DNA of 64,000 nt from Paracoccaceae bacterium (GTDB taxonomy: Bacteria; Pseudomonadota; Alphaproteobacteria; Rhodobacterales; Rhodobacteraceae): positions 1 through 64,000 of the forward strand of contig JAGWAS010000002.1 of the NCBI GenBank assembly GCA_021296235.1. Reading direction: 5' to 3'. Each line of letters opens with the position of its first letter. Position 1 is the stretch's first letter. Both the position numbers and the translations under genes were made by a program. Below are positions 17,630 through 26,711 of the stretch, in pieces. The notes beneath the pieces were generated by a model that saw only the letters and a program-made list of their open reading frames with translations, searched no databases and was not told the origin of the DNA.

Positions 17630-18632
17630 AATCCTGGAGTTGTCTCCCGGTGTTACAATTCAGGATCGCGGCAGATCCGGGTTTCGGCGTTTTGGTGTTA
17701 CCGGAGGTGGCGCCATGGACAAGTTCGGCCTCGCCGAAGGGCAATTGCTGCTGCACAATGATGCCGATGACGCCGCCTTGGAGATGTTTGCCGTTGGTGG
17801 CGTGTTCCGCTCAGAGGATCGAATGACCATTGCCACCTCCGGTGCTGAGATGGAAATTTCTGTGAACGGGCGACCGGTGCGTTGGAGATCCACAATTGAA
17901 CTTGCAAGGGAGGATTTGCTGGAGATTGGCAGAGCGACCGTCGGCGTTTTCGGTTACCTTCATTTGCCGGGAGGCATTGATGGGCCTGTCGTTCTGGGAT
18001 CGCGGTCGACGCATGAGCCGTCGGGGTTGGGGTGGATACTTGAACCCGGGGACAGGCTGCGCCCAAATTCCGCTCGGCGCCCGCATCAACAGCAGCAACT
18101 GCCAACGCCAAAATATTTTTCGGGGCGAACCATACGGATCATGGATGGTCCGCAATCCCACTTGTTTCGTGAGCAAGACCGAAGGGCGATCGTTTCAACT
18201 GAGTTTACAGTTTCCGGTAAGCGGAATCGGATGGGAATCGGGTTGGATTTTGAAGGTGGGCCAATTGCTGCACATGCAGGACTTGCAATTGCATCTGATG
18301 CGATTGTGCCTGGGGACATTCAGGTTTCGGGCGACGGGCTTGTTACGGTCTTGATGGCCGACAGTCAGCCGATGGGCGGCTATCCAAGAATTGCAAGCGT
18401 CATCACTGCGGACCAACATGTTCTTGCCCAGTTTCCGCCTGGCACAGTATTCCGCATGGAGAGAATTGAACCCAAAGAAGCCGTGGAAGCGCTGGCGCAA
18501 CTGGAAGATCAGCTGTCAAGCCTTGCGGGTGAGGTCGAACCGGTTGCCAGGGATACTGCAAGCATGACGAATCTATTAAGCTATTCGATGATCAGTGGAG
18601 TGGTGAAAGGCGACGAAGAACATGAAGATTGA
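17610..18632 (+). CDS. pxpC: 5-oxoprolinase subunit C (KipA / biotin-dependent carboxyltransferase-like family)
   Basis: A 340-residue KipA-family subunit. Typical segments are LSPGVTIQDRGRSGFRRFGVTGGGAMD at the N-terminus (family hallmark DxGR...GV..gGamD), LPGGID, and the C-terminal QPMGGYPRIASVITADQHVLAQ with a PGTVFRM end. It pairs with PxpB in the ATP-dependent opening of 5-oxoproline. Start and stop overlap its neighbours on both sides (20 and 11 bases), so the three subunits are made in step. Confidence 0.92.
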   Translation: MGLNGLEILELSPGVTIQDRGRSGFRRFGVTGGGAMDKFGLAEGQLLLHNDADDAALEMFAVGGVFRSEDRMTIATSGAEMEISVNGRPVRWRSTIELAREDLLEIGRATVGVFGYLHLPGGIDGPVVLGSRSTHEPSGLGWILEPGDRLRPNSARRPHQQQQLPTPKYFSGRTIRIMDGPQSHLFREQDRRAIVSTEFTVSGKRNRMGIGLDFEGGPIAAHAGLAIASDAIVPGDIQVSGDGLVTVLMADSQPMGGYPRIASVITADQHVLAQFPPGTVFRMERIEPKEAVEALAQLEDQLSSLAGEVEPVARDTASMTNLLSYSMISGVVKGDEEHED

Positions 18633-19377
18633 CCTCAATTCGGATCTTGGCGAAAGTTTTGGCGCATGGCGGAAAGGCCATGACAACGAGATTCTTGGAA
18701 TAGTGACGTCGGCAAACATTGCCTGCGGATTTCATGCCGGCGACCCGCTCGAAATGCGACGAACTTGCCGGACCTGCGTCGCAAACGGCGTAGGTATCGG
18801 GGCACATCCAGGTTTTCGGGATTTGGCCGGATTCGGGCGAAATGAGATTTTTGGCTTGAGCGAGGAAGAACTCAAGTCAATGATCAACTATCAAATTGGG
18901 GCACTCAGGGCGATTGCCAAGGTCGAGCATGGTGAGCTTCGCCACGTCAAGATGCATGGCGCCTTGGCGAACATGGCGAGTCGCGATCAGGTTCTGGCCG
19001 ACATTTTGGTGGCTGCCGTATTGGAGACGGATCCGGAATTGACGATCATGACGATTGCGGCCACCTGCCTGCAAACGGCGGCGGAAAATCATGGTGCGAA
19101 GTTCGTATCTGAGGTGTTTGCGGATAGGGCGTATGAGGATGACGGCACACTGGTTCCACGCAGCAATCCTCAGGCGATGATCAGGGATCCCCAAGAATGC
19201 GCCGATCATGTGCTGAAAATGGTCGAAACCGGGGCAATTACCTCAGTCAATGGAAGAAGGATATCCATCACGCCGGAAACTGTCTGTGTCCATGGCGACA
19301 CCAAGGGCGCCGTCGCCATCGCCGCGGCTGTTCGCGAAAGGTTGGATGGCGCCGGAATTTTGGTTGAGAGATTCTAA
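18622..19377 (+). CDS. pxpA: 5-oxoprolinase subunit A (LamB/YcsF family)
   Basis: A 251-residue LamB/YcsF protein, the third subunit of 5-oxoprolinase. Clear motifs: DLNSDLGESFGAW at the N-terminus, ANIACGFHAGDP, GIGAHPGFRDLAGFGR, VKMHGALANMA and the final ETVCVHGDTKGAVAIA. Length is normal. The start overlaps pxpC by 11 bases and the gene ends the operon, converging on rplI across 51 bases. Confidence 0.94.
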   Translation: MKIDLNSDLGESFGAWRKGHDNEILGIVTSANIACGFHAGDPLEMRRTCRTCVANGVGIGAHPGFRDLAGFGRNEIFGLSEEELKSMINYQIGALRAIAKVEHGELRHVKMHGALANMASRDQVLADILVAAVLETDPELTIMTIAATCLQTAAENHGAKFVSEVFADRAYEDDGTLVPRSNPQAMIRDPQECADHVLKMVETGAITSVNGRRISITPETVCVHGDTKGAVAIAAAVRERLDGAGILVERF

Positions 19378-19428
19378 GATCTTTGGATCGGCACGTCGCC
19401 GCTCAAATTCAAATCGCCTGTTTGGGAT

Positions 19429-20073
19429 TTACGCTTTCGGTTGAACTTCCTCGTCATGTTCGGCCGGTTCTGTTGAATCGGAAGTTTCAACCTTGTCTTC
19501 AGATTCGCCATCTTCGGCTGCACTCTCATCCGCAGTGTCATCGGCTGCATCCATTTCGGTTTCCTCTTCGTCATCAGCGTCTACTGAAGATGAAACAGAC
19601 AGGCCTTGAGCCTGCAGTGAAGCCTCCTCTGTGGATCGGGCGACGTTGACGTTAACGGATACCTCAACTTCAGGGTGCAACTCGATTGCGACATCGTGCA
19701 TGCCGAGTTCCTTGATTGGTCGAACCAGTTGGATTTGCTGTCTCAGCAAACTCACCCCGTCCTCTTCCGCTGCCTGCCAGATGTCCCGTGCGGAAACCGA
19801 ACCATACAACGAACCTGTTCCCGAAGCAGAACGGATGATTATGAAATTCCTTCCTGACAACTTTTCGGCGACGCTCTCCGCTTCCTTGCGCAATTCCAGA
19901 TTGCGGGCCTCAAGTTCGGACCTTCGATTCTCAAATACCTTCTGGTTGTCTGCTGTGGCCCGCAGGGCCTTTCCTTCGGGCAGTAGAAAATTGCGGGCAT
20001 ACCCGGCCTTAACGCGAACGACATCACCCATCTGTCCAAGCTTTGCCACGCGTTCGAGTAGTATGACTTCCAT
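19429..20073 (-). CDS. rplI: 50S ribosomal protein L9
   Basis: A 214-residue L9. The N-terminal rRNA-binding domain is canonical ([22 protein letters not shown] and [17 protein letters not shown]), followed by the long connecting helix and the C-terminal domain ([15 protein letters not shown]). From about residue 165 there is an extra tail rich in aspartate, glutamate and serine, some 50 residues longer than the E. coli protein; acidic L9 tails occur in alphaproteobacteria. Third gene of the rpsF-rpsR-rplI operon. Confidence 0.96.
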   Translation of the reverse strand: MEVILLERVAKLGQMGDVVRVKAGYARNFLLPEGKALRATADNQKVFENRRSELEARNLELRKEAESVAEKLSGRNFIIIRSASGTGSLYGSVSARDIWQAAEEDGVSLLRQQIQLVRPIKELGMHDVAIELHPEVEVSVNVNVARSTEEASLQAQGLSVSSSVDADDEEETEMDAADDTADESAAEDGESEDKVETSDSTEPAEHDEEVQPKA

Positions 20074-20082
20074 TTCTGGCTC

Positions 20083-20310
20083 CTACTTGACCGCATAGGG
20101 AAGCAGGGCAAGAAATCTGGCCCTTTTGATTGCCCTGGCCAACTCTCTTTGTTTCCTTGCCGACACTGCCGACATTCGGCTTGGAATCATCTTTCCGCGC
20201 TCGGATACAAATTTCTGGAGCAGCTTGACATCCTTGTAGTCAATGTTCGGCGCATCAGTGCCGGAAAATGGGCAAACCTTTTTGCGCCGAAAGAAAGTCC
20301 TCTTGTTCAT
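20083..20310 (-). CDS. rpsR: 30S ribosomal protein S18
   Basis: A 75-residue S18 with the usual opening [14 protein letters not shown], the [19 protein letters not shown] core and the basic end [12 protein letters not shown]. It binds S6 in the small-subunit platform. The gene lies between rpsF and rplI, 9 bases before rplI and 52 after rpsF. Confidence 0.97.
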   Translation of the reverse strand: MNKRTFFRRKKVCPFSGTDAPNIDYKDVKLLQKFVSERGKMIPSRMSAVSARKQRELARAIKRARFLALLPYAVK

Positions 20311-20362
20311 GATTGTCCTCGAATTGACAGTTTCATCCGACCGGCGGCGAAGCCGTTTTCGG

Positions 20363-20686
20363 TCAGGATCTTTGCATCATTGGGGTTGGATCGTCCGAGT
20401 GTCTGTCCACCTTGATGGTCATGACCCGCAGGATATCTTCATGCAGACGCATGAGCCGCTCCATTTCCGTAACGGCCGCTTTCGGCGCGTCTGTCCGGAG
20501 GAACATGTAGTGTCCCTTGCGGTTCCGGTTGATCTTGTAGGCCATTTTGAGGAGGCCCCAGCTTTCCGTTCCGATCACGGTTCCGCCGTTTTCGGTCAGA
20601 ATTGAACTGAAATGCTCCACCAGTCCATGGGCCTGCGAATGGGAGAGATCCTGGCGACCAATGAACACATGCTCATAAAGAGGCAT
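20363..20686 (-). CDS. rpsF: 30S ribosomal protein S6
   Basis: A 107-residue S6, beginning [17 protein letters not shown] and containing the RNA-binding [14 protein letters not shown] segment. I use ATG 20686; an earlier in-frame ATG at 20743 would add 19 residues that fall in the leader and lack family support. First gene of the operon with rpsR and rplI, reading away from fabD. Confidence 0.95.
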   Translation of the reverse strand: MPLYEHVFIGRQDLSHSQAHGLVEHFSSILTENGGTVIGTESWGLLKMAYKINRNRKGHYMFLRTDAPKAAVTEMERLMRLHEDILRVMTIKVDRHSDDPTPMMQRS

Positions 20687-20716
20687 TATTTGCTGTCCTG
20701 TCCTGCTGACTTCATT

Positions 20717-20745
20717 GCGTGGTTGTTTGACATCCGCAGCCACGC
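20717..20745 (-). promoter_or_regulatory. Leader hairpin upstream of rpsF
   Basis: In the 5' leader of rpsF, GCGTGG pairs with CCACGC around a 17-base loop that includes TGCGGATG. Many bacteria have an S6:S18-binding leader motif at this place for autoregulation. Position and stem fit, but I cannot confirm the conserved CCG bulge, so this is a candidate only. Confidence 0.3.
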
Positions 20746-20787
20746 GCGAGGGGTCCGCAAACTCTGTACTTACGCGGAAGACGAGGC

Positions 20788-20815
20788 GTTATACTTTCCG
20801 TCTGGACAAATGCAA
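20788..20815 (-). promoter_or_regulatory. Sigma-70-type promoter of rpsF-rpsR-rplI
   Basis: On the minus strand TTGCAT and TATAAC are separated by 16 bases, a good housekeeping promoter. Transcription would start near 20781, leaving a leader of roughly 95 bases before rpsF that contains the hairpin at 20717-20745. Confidence 0.5.
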
Positions 20816-20907
20816 GCTAAAGCCGCAATTTTTGCTCACCCGATTTTCCCGGGATTCTGCGAGCATTGCGCAGAAGCAGCGGGATTTGCTGTGCAGGGAG
20901 GAAAGTA

Positions 20908-21855
20908 TTGGCCAAAGCACTGGTGTTTCCGGGACAAGGGTCGCAATTTGTCGGCATGGGCAAAGCGTTGGCCTTGGCTTATCCGAATTCGCGGCAAGTG
21001 TTTGAAGAGGTGGACGAGGCGCTTGGTGAGAAACTCTCGGAAGTGATCTGGGAAGGCGACATGGACACGCTCACATTGACCAGAAATGCTCAACCGGCAT
21101 TGATGGCGACTTCGATGGCCGCGTTGAACGCCCTTGAAGCGGAGGGTGTCGCACTCGACAAGATCTCATTGGCAGCCGGGCACAGTCTCGGCGAATACAG
21201 TGCCCTTTGCGCTGCGGGATCCATGTCATTGGACACTGCAGCCCGCCTTCTGCGAATCAGGGGAGAGGCGATGCAGGATGCTGTTTCGCCGGGTAGAGGT
21301 GCGATGGCGGCGATAATTGGCTTGGGGATTGAGGAAGTTTCCGACATTGCCAAGGAAGCGTCAAAGATAGGCATCTGCGAAGCGGCAAATGACAATGATC
21401 CAAAACAGGTTGTCGTTTCCGGTCAAAAGGCGGCGGTGGAGGCGGCAACTGAGATTGCGAAGAGCAGAGGGGCACGGCGCGCGATAATTCTTCCCGTATC
21501 TGCCCCATTTCACTGCACTCTTATGGAGCCGGCCGCTCAAAGGATGCGCTCTGCGCTTGACGAGTCGGAAATTCTTGAGGCCAGGTTTCCGGTGATCTCA
21601 AATGTGCGCGCTGAACCGATGACGTTCCCGTCGGAAATTGTTGATGCGCTGGTCAGGCAAATCACCGGAATGGTGAGGTGGAGGGAATCGGTCAATCTAT
21701 TGGCAAAATCAGGTATGGTGCATGCCTTGGAGATCGGGCCCGGCAATGTCCTGACTGGACTAATCAGGCGCACCGAACGTGAAATCAACTGCAGTCCGGT
21801 CGGCAATCCCGATCAGGTACGCAATGCCGCACTGCTCTGGACGGATGTGGAATGA
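20908..21855 (+). CDS. fabD: Malonyl-CoA:ACP transacylase
   Basis: A 315-residue acyltransferase loading malonate onto ACP for fatty acid synthesis. LVFPGQGSQFVGMG opens the protein, the nucleophile is S93 in GHSLGEYSAL, and PVSAPFHCTLM carries the catalytic histidine. I choose TTG 20908 as start: GGGAGGA lies five to six bases upstream and the sequence begins exactly where homologues begin; the upstream ATG at 20866 has no such signal. Divergent from rpsF; followed without a gap by fabG. Confidence 0.94.
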   Translation: MAKALVFPGQGSQFVGMGKALALAYPNSRQVFEEVDEALGEKLSEVIWEGDMDTLTLTRNAQPALMATSMAALNALEAEGVALDKISLAAGHSLGEYSALCAAGSMSLDTAARLLRIRGEAMQDAVSPGRGAMAAIIGLGIEEVSDIAKEASKIGICEAANDNDPKQVVVSGQKAAVEAATEIAKSRGARRAIILPVSAPFHCTLMEPAAQRMRSALDESEILEARFPVISNVRAEPMTFPSEIVDALVRQITGMVRWRESVNLLAKSGMVHALEIGPGNVLTGLIRRTEREINCSPVGNPDQVRNAALLWTDVE

Positions 21856-22593
21856 ATGCTTGAACTTGATGGAGTGAATGCTCTCGTTACGGGAGCATCC
21901 GGTGGAATTGGCGGAGCAATCGCAAGATCCCTTGCGGCAGGCGGTGCCAAGGTGGCGGTATCGGGGACGCGAGCCGAAAAATTGGAACAATTGGCCGATG
22001 AAATTGGCGCTGCCGCCGTGCCGATTGTCTGTAACCTCCTTGACCGTGAATCGGTTGCCGAACTGCCAAAGCGGGCGGTTGAAGCTTTGGGGTCGATCGA
22101 AATTCTTGTGAACAATGCCGGCATTACAAGAGACGGCCTGCTGCTGCGCATGCCCGACAGTGATTGGCAGCGGGTGCTGGAGGTGAACCTCTCGGCGGCA
22201 ATGATTCTAAGTCGCGGCGTCCTGCGGGGCATGATGAAGGCCAGATGGGGACGAATCGTCTATGTCTCATCGGTTGTTGGCCACACCGGCAACCCCGGTC
22301 AGGTAAACTACGCGGCCGCCAAGGCCGGATTGACTGGAATGGCAAAATCGCTGGCCAGTGAGGTTGCCAACCGGGGGATCACGGTAAACCTCGTTGCTCC
22401 GGGATTTGTGGATACCGAAATGACGTCAGGATTGAAGGAAGAACAGAAGTCCGCACTGTTGTCGAGGATTCCCATCGGAAGGATGGGTGGCCCGGATGAG
22501 ATTGCCGCCGCCGTTCGTTTTCTTGTGTCAAAGGAAGCCTCTTACGTTACCGGTCAGACGCTGCATGTTAACGGCGGATTGGCAATGCAGTGA
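21856..22593 (+). CDS. fabG: 3-oxoacyl-ACP reductase
   Basis: A 245-residue short-chain dehydrogenase that reduces 3-oxoacyl-ACP with NADPH. Cofactor motif TGASGGIGGAIA at residues 12-23; catalytic S139, Y152 and K156 (YVSSV and NYAAAKAG); NNAG at 86-89. The C-terminus YVTGQTLHVNGGLAMQ is typical. It begins immediately after the fabD stop codon, and acpP follows after 233 bases, the normal fabD-fabG-acpP order. Confidence 0.96.
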   Translation: MLELDGVNALVTGASGGIGGAIARSLAAGGAKVAVSGTRAEKLEQLADEIGAAAVPIVCNLLDRESVAELPKRAVEALGSIEILVNNAGITRDGLLLRMPDSDWQRVLEVNLSAAMILSRGVLRGMMKARWGRIVYVSSVVGHTGNPGQVNYAAAKAGLTGMAKSLASEVANRGITVNLVAPGFVDTEMTSGLKEEQKSALLSRIPIGRMGGPDEIAAAVRFLVSKEASYVTGQTLHVNGGLAMQ

Positions 22594-22826
22594 GCCGTTT
22601 CCACGAAGATATCGCTGTTTCCTTGCAAGCCATTTCCTCAGTGTGATATAAATGCGGTTCATCGGACTGAAGTGCGCCATTGGCGGGCTTCAGCGAGGCC
22701 GCGACCTTGAGTTTTCTTGGGAAAGCTATAGGTGACCCCCGGTCGAAGCAGACAAAATATTGATTGCATTCAATTGGGAATGCACAACGAAGCGCAGGTT
22801 ATCCTGTACTAGAATAGGGAATAAGT

Positions 22827-23063
22827 ATGAGCGATATTGCTGATCGGGTGAAGGCCATTGTTGTCGAGCATCTGGGCGTTGAGGATGACAAGGTCGTTGA
22901 GACGGCCTCGTTCATTGGTGATTTGGGGGCCGACAGCCTCGACACGGTGGAATTGGTCATGGCGTTCGAGGAAGAGTTCAGTATCGAAATCAAGGACGAG
23001 GACGCTGAGTCGATCAATACGTTCGGGGATGCTGTCAGTTTTATTTCGAAGGAAGTTGCTTGA
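22827..23063 (+). CDS. acpP: Acyl carrier protein
   Basis: A 78-residue acidic carrier protein. The phosphopantetheine attachment site is S37 in [18 protein letters not shown]. It carries growing acyl chains for FabD, FabG and FabF, all encoded nearby. The 233-base gap from fabG probably includes its own strong promoter. Confidence 0.98.
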   Translation: MSDIADRVKAIVVEHLGVEDDKVVETASFIGDLGADSLDTVELVMAFEEEFSIEIKDEDAESINTFGDAVSFISKEVA

Positions 23064-23360
23064 GGAGATCAATACGACATTTCCGGCATTTCCCCGCGTT
23101 GCCAGGTGATTGATGGGACGGAAATGAAATGGACGATGGACAACCATCGGTCGTTCACCGACTTCCAGAAATCGAATATCACGATTCCATTCGCCACGGT
23201 GCCCACTGACGTTTGATACATTGTCTCAGGTGGGGGCGCACTGGATAACTGTGTGCATTTGTGTTCCAGGTGAAGCAACTTCAGTATCCGTTGAGTTGCC
23301 GGATCAAGAACAGCGGTACTGTGCGTCAGTGGGGATTGAGGGAACTCAGGGAGGTCAAAC

Positions 23361-24113
23361 GTGATCGTAATTCCATGCATGGAGATTGCAAACGGCAAGT
23401 GTGTCAGCCTGCATCGAGGACGCATGGATGAGCCAATGGTTTGGCATGTTGATCCGGTGGAGAAGGCGCGGGAATTCGCCGCATGCGGGGCTTCATGGAT
23501 GCAACTGACCGACATCGACGCCGTTCGCGGTTCATCGGAAAACAGGGAATTGGTAACTGAAATCATCCGGAGCGCAGGCATACCGGTACAATTGGCAGGT
23601 GGATTCAGGTCACTTGAAATGATCCGGGAAGGCCTTGAGATTGGAGCCGGCAGAATTGTTGTCGGCACGATTGCGGTTCTTACCCCGCATGTCGTTCGTT
23701 CTGCCGCAAAGTTGTTTCCGGATCAGATCGTGATTGCAGTGGATGTCTGGAAGGGCAACGTGATGACCCATGGCTGGAATGAACCAAGTGCCATTAAGCC
23801 TGAAGGGCTGTTGACTGAGTTCAGAAAGTCACCTTTGGCTGCCATTTCGGTTACTGACATCGATTCAAACATCGACAACAGAAAGAGTTCCCTGGATTTG
23901 CTCAAGTCACTCTCACAACTGACGCGCACACCATTGATTGCAAGCGGTGTTATAAGAAAAATCAAAGATATAAGACGCCTCAAGCGCATACGAAACGTTG
24001 AGGGTGCGTTGGTTGGAACAGCGCTCTACAACAAAACCATCAATCTTGAGGATGCACTGGTTGCGGCTCTTCCATTGGCCAAGAGGCCTGTCCGGACGAC
24101 GGATGCCCAATGA
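23361..24113 (+). CDS. HisA-like TIM-barrel protein with altered catalytic residues
   Basis: A 250-residue protein of the HisA/HisF family. GTG 23361 has GGGAGG seven bases upstream. The barrel pattern is clear: VIPCMEIANGKCVSL, VQLAGGFRSLEMI, IVVGTIAV, AVDVWKGNVMTHGW, VTDIDSN and IASGVI. But the HisA general base aspartate (position 8) is glutamate here (E8 in CMEI) and the histidine of the IHVVD strand is glutamine (MQLTD). The second acid, in AVDVWKG, is kept. Phosphate-binding glycines are present, so it probably binds a sugar phosphate. It sits between acpP and fabF rather than in a his operon, so a role in histidine synthesis is doubtful. Likely a conserved paralogue of unknown reaction. 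Confidence 0.75.
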   Translation: MIVIPCMEIANGKCVSLHRGRMDEPMVWHVDPVEKAREFAACGASWMQLTDIDAVRGSSENRELVTEIIRSAGIPVQLAGGFRSLEMIREGLEIGAGRIVVGTIAVLTPHVVRSAAKLFPDQIVIAVDVWKGNVMTHGWNEPSAIKPEGLLTEFRKSPLAAISVTDIDSNIDNRKSSLDLLKSLSQLTRTPLIASGVIRKIKDIRRLKRIRNVEGALVGTALYNKTINLEDALVAALPLAKRPVRTTDAQ

Positions 24114-24204
24114 CCGTCAACAGCGCACCTGCAATCCCTTTTAACTGGGTGCAAGCGTCATGGCTGCCGAGCCTTGGCTTGCGGACGCTCGTCGGAGACA
24201 AAGA

Positions 24205-25464
24205 ATGCGCCGCGTTGCGGTAACCGGAATTGGAGCAGTAACGCCACTCGGTTGCGGAATTGATGCATCTTGGAGGAGATTGCTTGCCGGAGAGTCTGCA
24301 GCGGGGACCGTTACACGCTTTGATGCCTCACATCTTGCAACCGACTATGCCTGCGAGATCCCGTTTGGCAGCGTTGAGGGTGAGTTCAATCCAGACGATT
24401 GGATGGAGCCGAGGGAACGACGGAAAATTGATGATTTCATTCTCTACGCGATTGCGGCAGCGGACATGGCCATCCGGGACTCCGGTTGGGAAGCCAGACA
24501 GGAATCTGAACGGCAAAGGACCGGTGTCATTGTTGGATCGGGAATTGGTGGCCTCGGTTCCATCGCTTCGACCGCACTCCTGATCAAGGAAAAGGGTGCA
24601 AGACGGGTGTCACCCTTCTTTATACCCGGGGCACTCGTCAATCTCGCATCGGGACAAATTTCGATTCGCCACGGTTTCAGGGGACCGAACCATGCAGTCG
24701 CCACCGCGTGTGCCACAGGAGCCCACGCAATCGGTGATGCGAGCCGGATGATAGGCAGAGGTGACGCGGATGTCATGATTGCCGGCGGAGCGGAGAATCC
24801 GATCTCGGAGATTGGACTTGCCGGTTTCAACGCTTGCCGGGCGCTGTCCACAAAATGGAAGGCACAACCCGAACGCGCCAGTCGGCCGTTCGATGCCGAT
24901 CGAGATGGTTTTGTCATGGGCGAAGGTGCCGGGGTTCTGGTTTTGGAGGAAATGGAGCATGCAAAATTGCGCGGCGCCACGATCCATGCCGAGATAGTCG
25001 GTTACGGTCTCTCAGGGGACGCCTCGCATATTACCATGCCTTCTGAGGATGGCGATGGAGGGTTTCGCGCCATGGCGATGGCATTGACTGATTCCGGATT
25101 GTCGCCGTCCGGGATAGATTATGTGAATGCACATGGAACATCGACTGCAGCCGATACGATAGAATTGAAAGCGGTTGGGAGACTCTTGGGCGATTCCCTG
25201 GAAAACACCACCATTTCGTCTACGAAATCCTCAATCGGCCACCTCCTTGGGGCAGCCGGGGCCGTTGAGGCGATCTTTTGCATCATGGCAATTAGGGACC
25301 AAATTGTGCCGCCGACCATTAATCTTGACAATCCAGAGGTCGATTCCCGGTTTGACTTGTCGCCACACCGGCCAACAAATCGAAGGGTCGGTGCGGCTTT
25401 GTCCAATTCATTCGGATTTGGCGGCTCCAATGCCTGTTTGATTTTTGCCGGAACGGAAGTGTGA
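24205..25464 (+). CDS. fabF: 3-oxoacyl-ACP synthase II
   Basis: A 419-residue condensing enzyme extending acyl-ACP. The Cys-His-His triad is visible: C169 in ATACATGAH, H in VNAHGTSTAADTIE, H in SSIGHLLGAAGAVE. The C-terminus SNSFGFGGSNACLIF is canonical. ATG 24205 fits homologue starts (RRVAVTGIGAVTPLG), with GGAGA upstream; an earlier start at 24160 has no support. Its stop overlaps the GTG start of mltG (GTGA). Confidence 0.96.
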   Translation: MRRVAVTGIGAVTPLGCGIDASWRRLLAGESAAGTVTRFDASHLATDYACEIPFGSVEGEFNPDDWMEPRERRKIDDFILYAIAAADMAIRDSGWEARQESERQRTGVIVGSGIGGLGSIASTALLIKEKGARRVSPFFIPGALVNLASGQISIRHGFRGPNHAVATACATGAHAIGDASRMIGRGDADVMIAGGAENPISEIGLAGFNACRALSTKWKAQPERASRPFDADRDGFVMGEGAGVLVLEEMEHAKLRGATIHAEIVGYGLSGDASHITMPSEDGDGGFRAMAMALTDSGLSPSGIDYVNAHGTSTAADTIELKAVGRLLGDSLENTTISSTKSSIGHLLGAAGAVEAIFCIMAIRDQIVPPTINLDNPEVDSRFDLSPHRPTNRRVGAALSNSFGFGGSNACLIFAGTEV

Positions 25465-26621
25465 GACTCCGGACTTTTGTTTACGGCGCAGTTGCCTTGG
25501 CTATTGCTGTCGGTGGGGCAGGGTTGGTTGCTTGGAGCGAGGCAAAGCGCAAGTTTCACGGACCTGGACCTGCAGAGAACGCAGCCTATTTTCGGATTGA
25601 ACGCGGTGATTCGGTCGCAAGGGTAGCCAGTGCTCTCGCAGAACAGGGACTCGTTTCCAATGCCTTGGTGTTCCGTTACGGAGCTCGCCTTACAGGCGAA
25701 GGCGCCAACCTCAAATACGGCAGCTATGAGATCCCGGCACAGGCTTCAATGGCCGACATATTGGCACTGGTGACCAACGCCGCCGCCGGACGCGATCGAT
25801 ATCTCGTAATCTTCAGGGTATCTGCTGAAACGGGAACAACAATCCTGCTTGAACGACTTGCGGGTTCCGCTGAAACCTCCGAAAAATCTCGTTTCACGGC
25901 CGAGGACGGCATTCCCGAGATGTATGCGATGCTGGTCGATTCAGGTGAATCCATTACCTACCGTGTAGCGGTTCCAGAAGGGCTGACCAGTTGGCAGGTA
26001 ATTGAAGCCCTGAATTCCGCCGAGTTCCTCGAAGGTTACGTGGAAGATGTTCCGGGCGAGGGGCTGCTGGCACCCGATACATACTCGGTTAGGAGAGGGG
26101 CGGAAGTTACAGATTTGGTTTCCCGCATGCTGGAATCGCAACAGAAAATACTCGAAGAGGAATGGGCTGATCGATCGCCGGACATTCCGGTCAGTACACC
26201 CAGGGAAGCCTTGATTCTGGCCTCAATCGTGGAAAAGGAAACCGGGATCGCAGGCGAGAGAGAGTTGGTCGCCTCGGTATTCGCCAACAGGTTGAAGTTG
26301 CCCATGCGTCTGCAGACCGATCCGAGTGTCATTTACGGCATAACGGAAGGGCGGCGGCCACTGGGGCGTGGATTGAGGCAGAGTGAACTCAAGCGCGAAA
26401 CACCGTACAACACCTATATCGTGGATGGGCTGCCGCCAACGCCGATTGCCAATCCGGGAAGGGATGCAATCAGGGCGGCGTTGAATCCAGCAGATTCGAG
26501 TTTCCTTTATTTTGTTGCCGACGGAAGTGGCGGTCATGCCTTCGCCGAAACCTACTCGGAACACCGGCGCAATGTCAGGAAATGGAGGCAGGTCGAAGCA
26601 GCCAAACACAGCGGCAACTGA
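25461..26621 (+). CDS. mltG: Endolytic murein transglycosylase
   Basis: A 386-residue YceG-family enzyme that cleaves nascent glycan strands and so ends peptidoglycan elongation. One N-terminal membrane helix (residues 7-25), a LysM-like region, then the catalytic domain with E258 in ASIVEKETG, followed by RLQTDPSVIYG and YNTYIVDGLPPTPIANPG. An extra 50-residue stretch (about 112-165) before TYRVAVPEGLTSWQV is typical of Rhodobacterales MltG. GTG start overlaps the fabF stop by 4 bases, so the two are coupled. Confidence 0.94.
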   Translation: MRLRTFVYGAVALAIAVGGAGLVAWSEAKRKFHGPGPAENAAYFRIERGDSVARVASALAEQGLVSNALVFRYGARLTGEGANLKYGSYEIPAQASMADILALVTNAAAGRDRYLVIFRVSAETGTTILLERLAGSAETSEKSRFTAEDGIPEMYAMLVDSGESITYRVAVPEGLTSWQVIEALNSAEFLEGYVEDVPGEGLLAPDTYSVRRGAEVTDLVSRMLESQQKILEEEWADRSPDIPVSTPREALILASIVEKETGIAGERELVASVFANRLKLPMRLQTDPSVIYGITEGRRPLGRGLRQSELKRETPYNTYIVDGLPPTPIANPGRDAIRAALNPADSSFLYFVADGSGGHAFAETYSEHRRNVRKWRQVEAAKHSGN

Positions 26622-26640
26622 GCAAAAAAGTTGAATCTCT

Positions 26641-26692
26641 GCCGCTCAATTTCGATTGAAACTGCGGCCATTGACCCGGGTGTTGCCGGGTC
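26641..26692. terminator. Two tandem hairpins between convergent mltG and pdhC
   Basis: Hairpin 1: GCCGC-TCAAT-TTCG-ATTGA-AACT-GCGGC (26641-26668), an inner 5-base stem closed by a TTCG tetraloop inside an outer 5-base stem. Hairpin 2: GACCCGG-GTGTTG-CCGGGTC (26673-26692), a perfect 7-base stem. Placed between two converging genes, they probably act as a two-way terminator, though no run of T follows either stem. Confidence 0.5.
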
Positions 26693-26711
26693 CGTTCATA
26701 ACAAGATGCAG

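Noticed and set aside
20866..20907. ATG 20866 as the fabD start
   Set aside because: The added 14 residues do not resemble FabD and the TTG at 20908 has an excellent ribosome site.
23069..23668. 199-codon minus-strand frame overlapping the HisA-like gene
   Set aside because: It is antisense to a clear gene for most of its length, and its composition follows the shadow of that gene.
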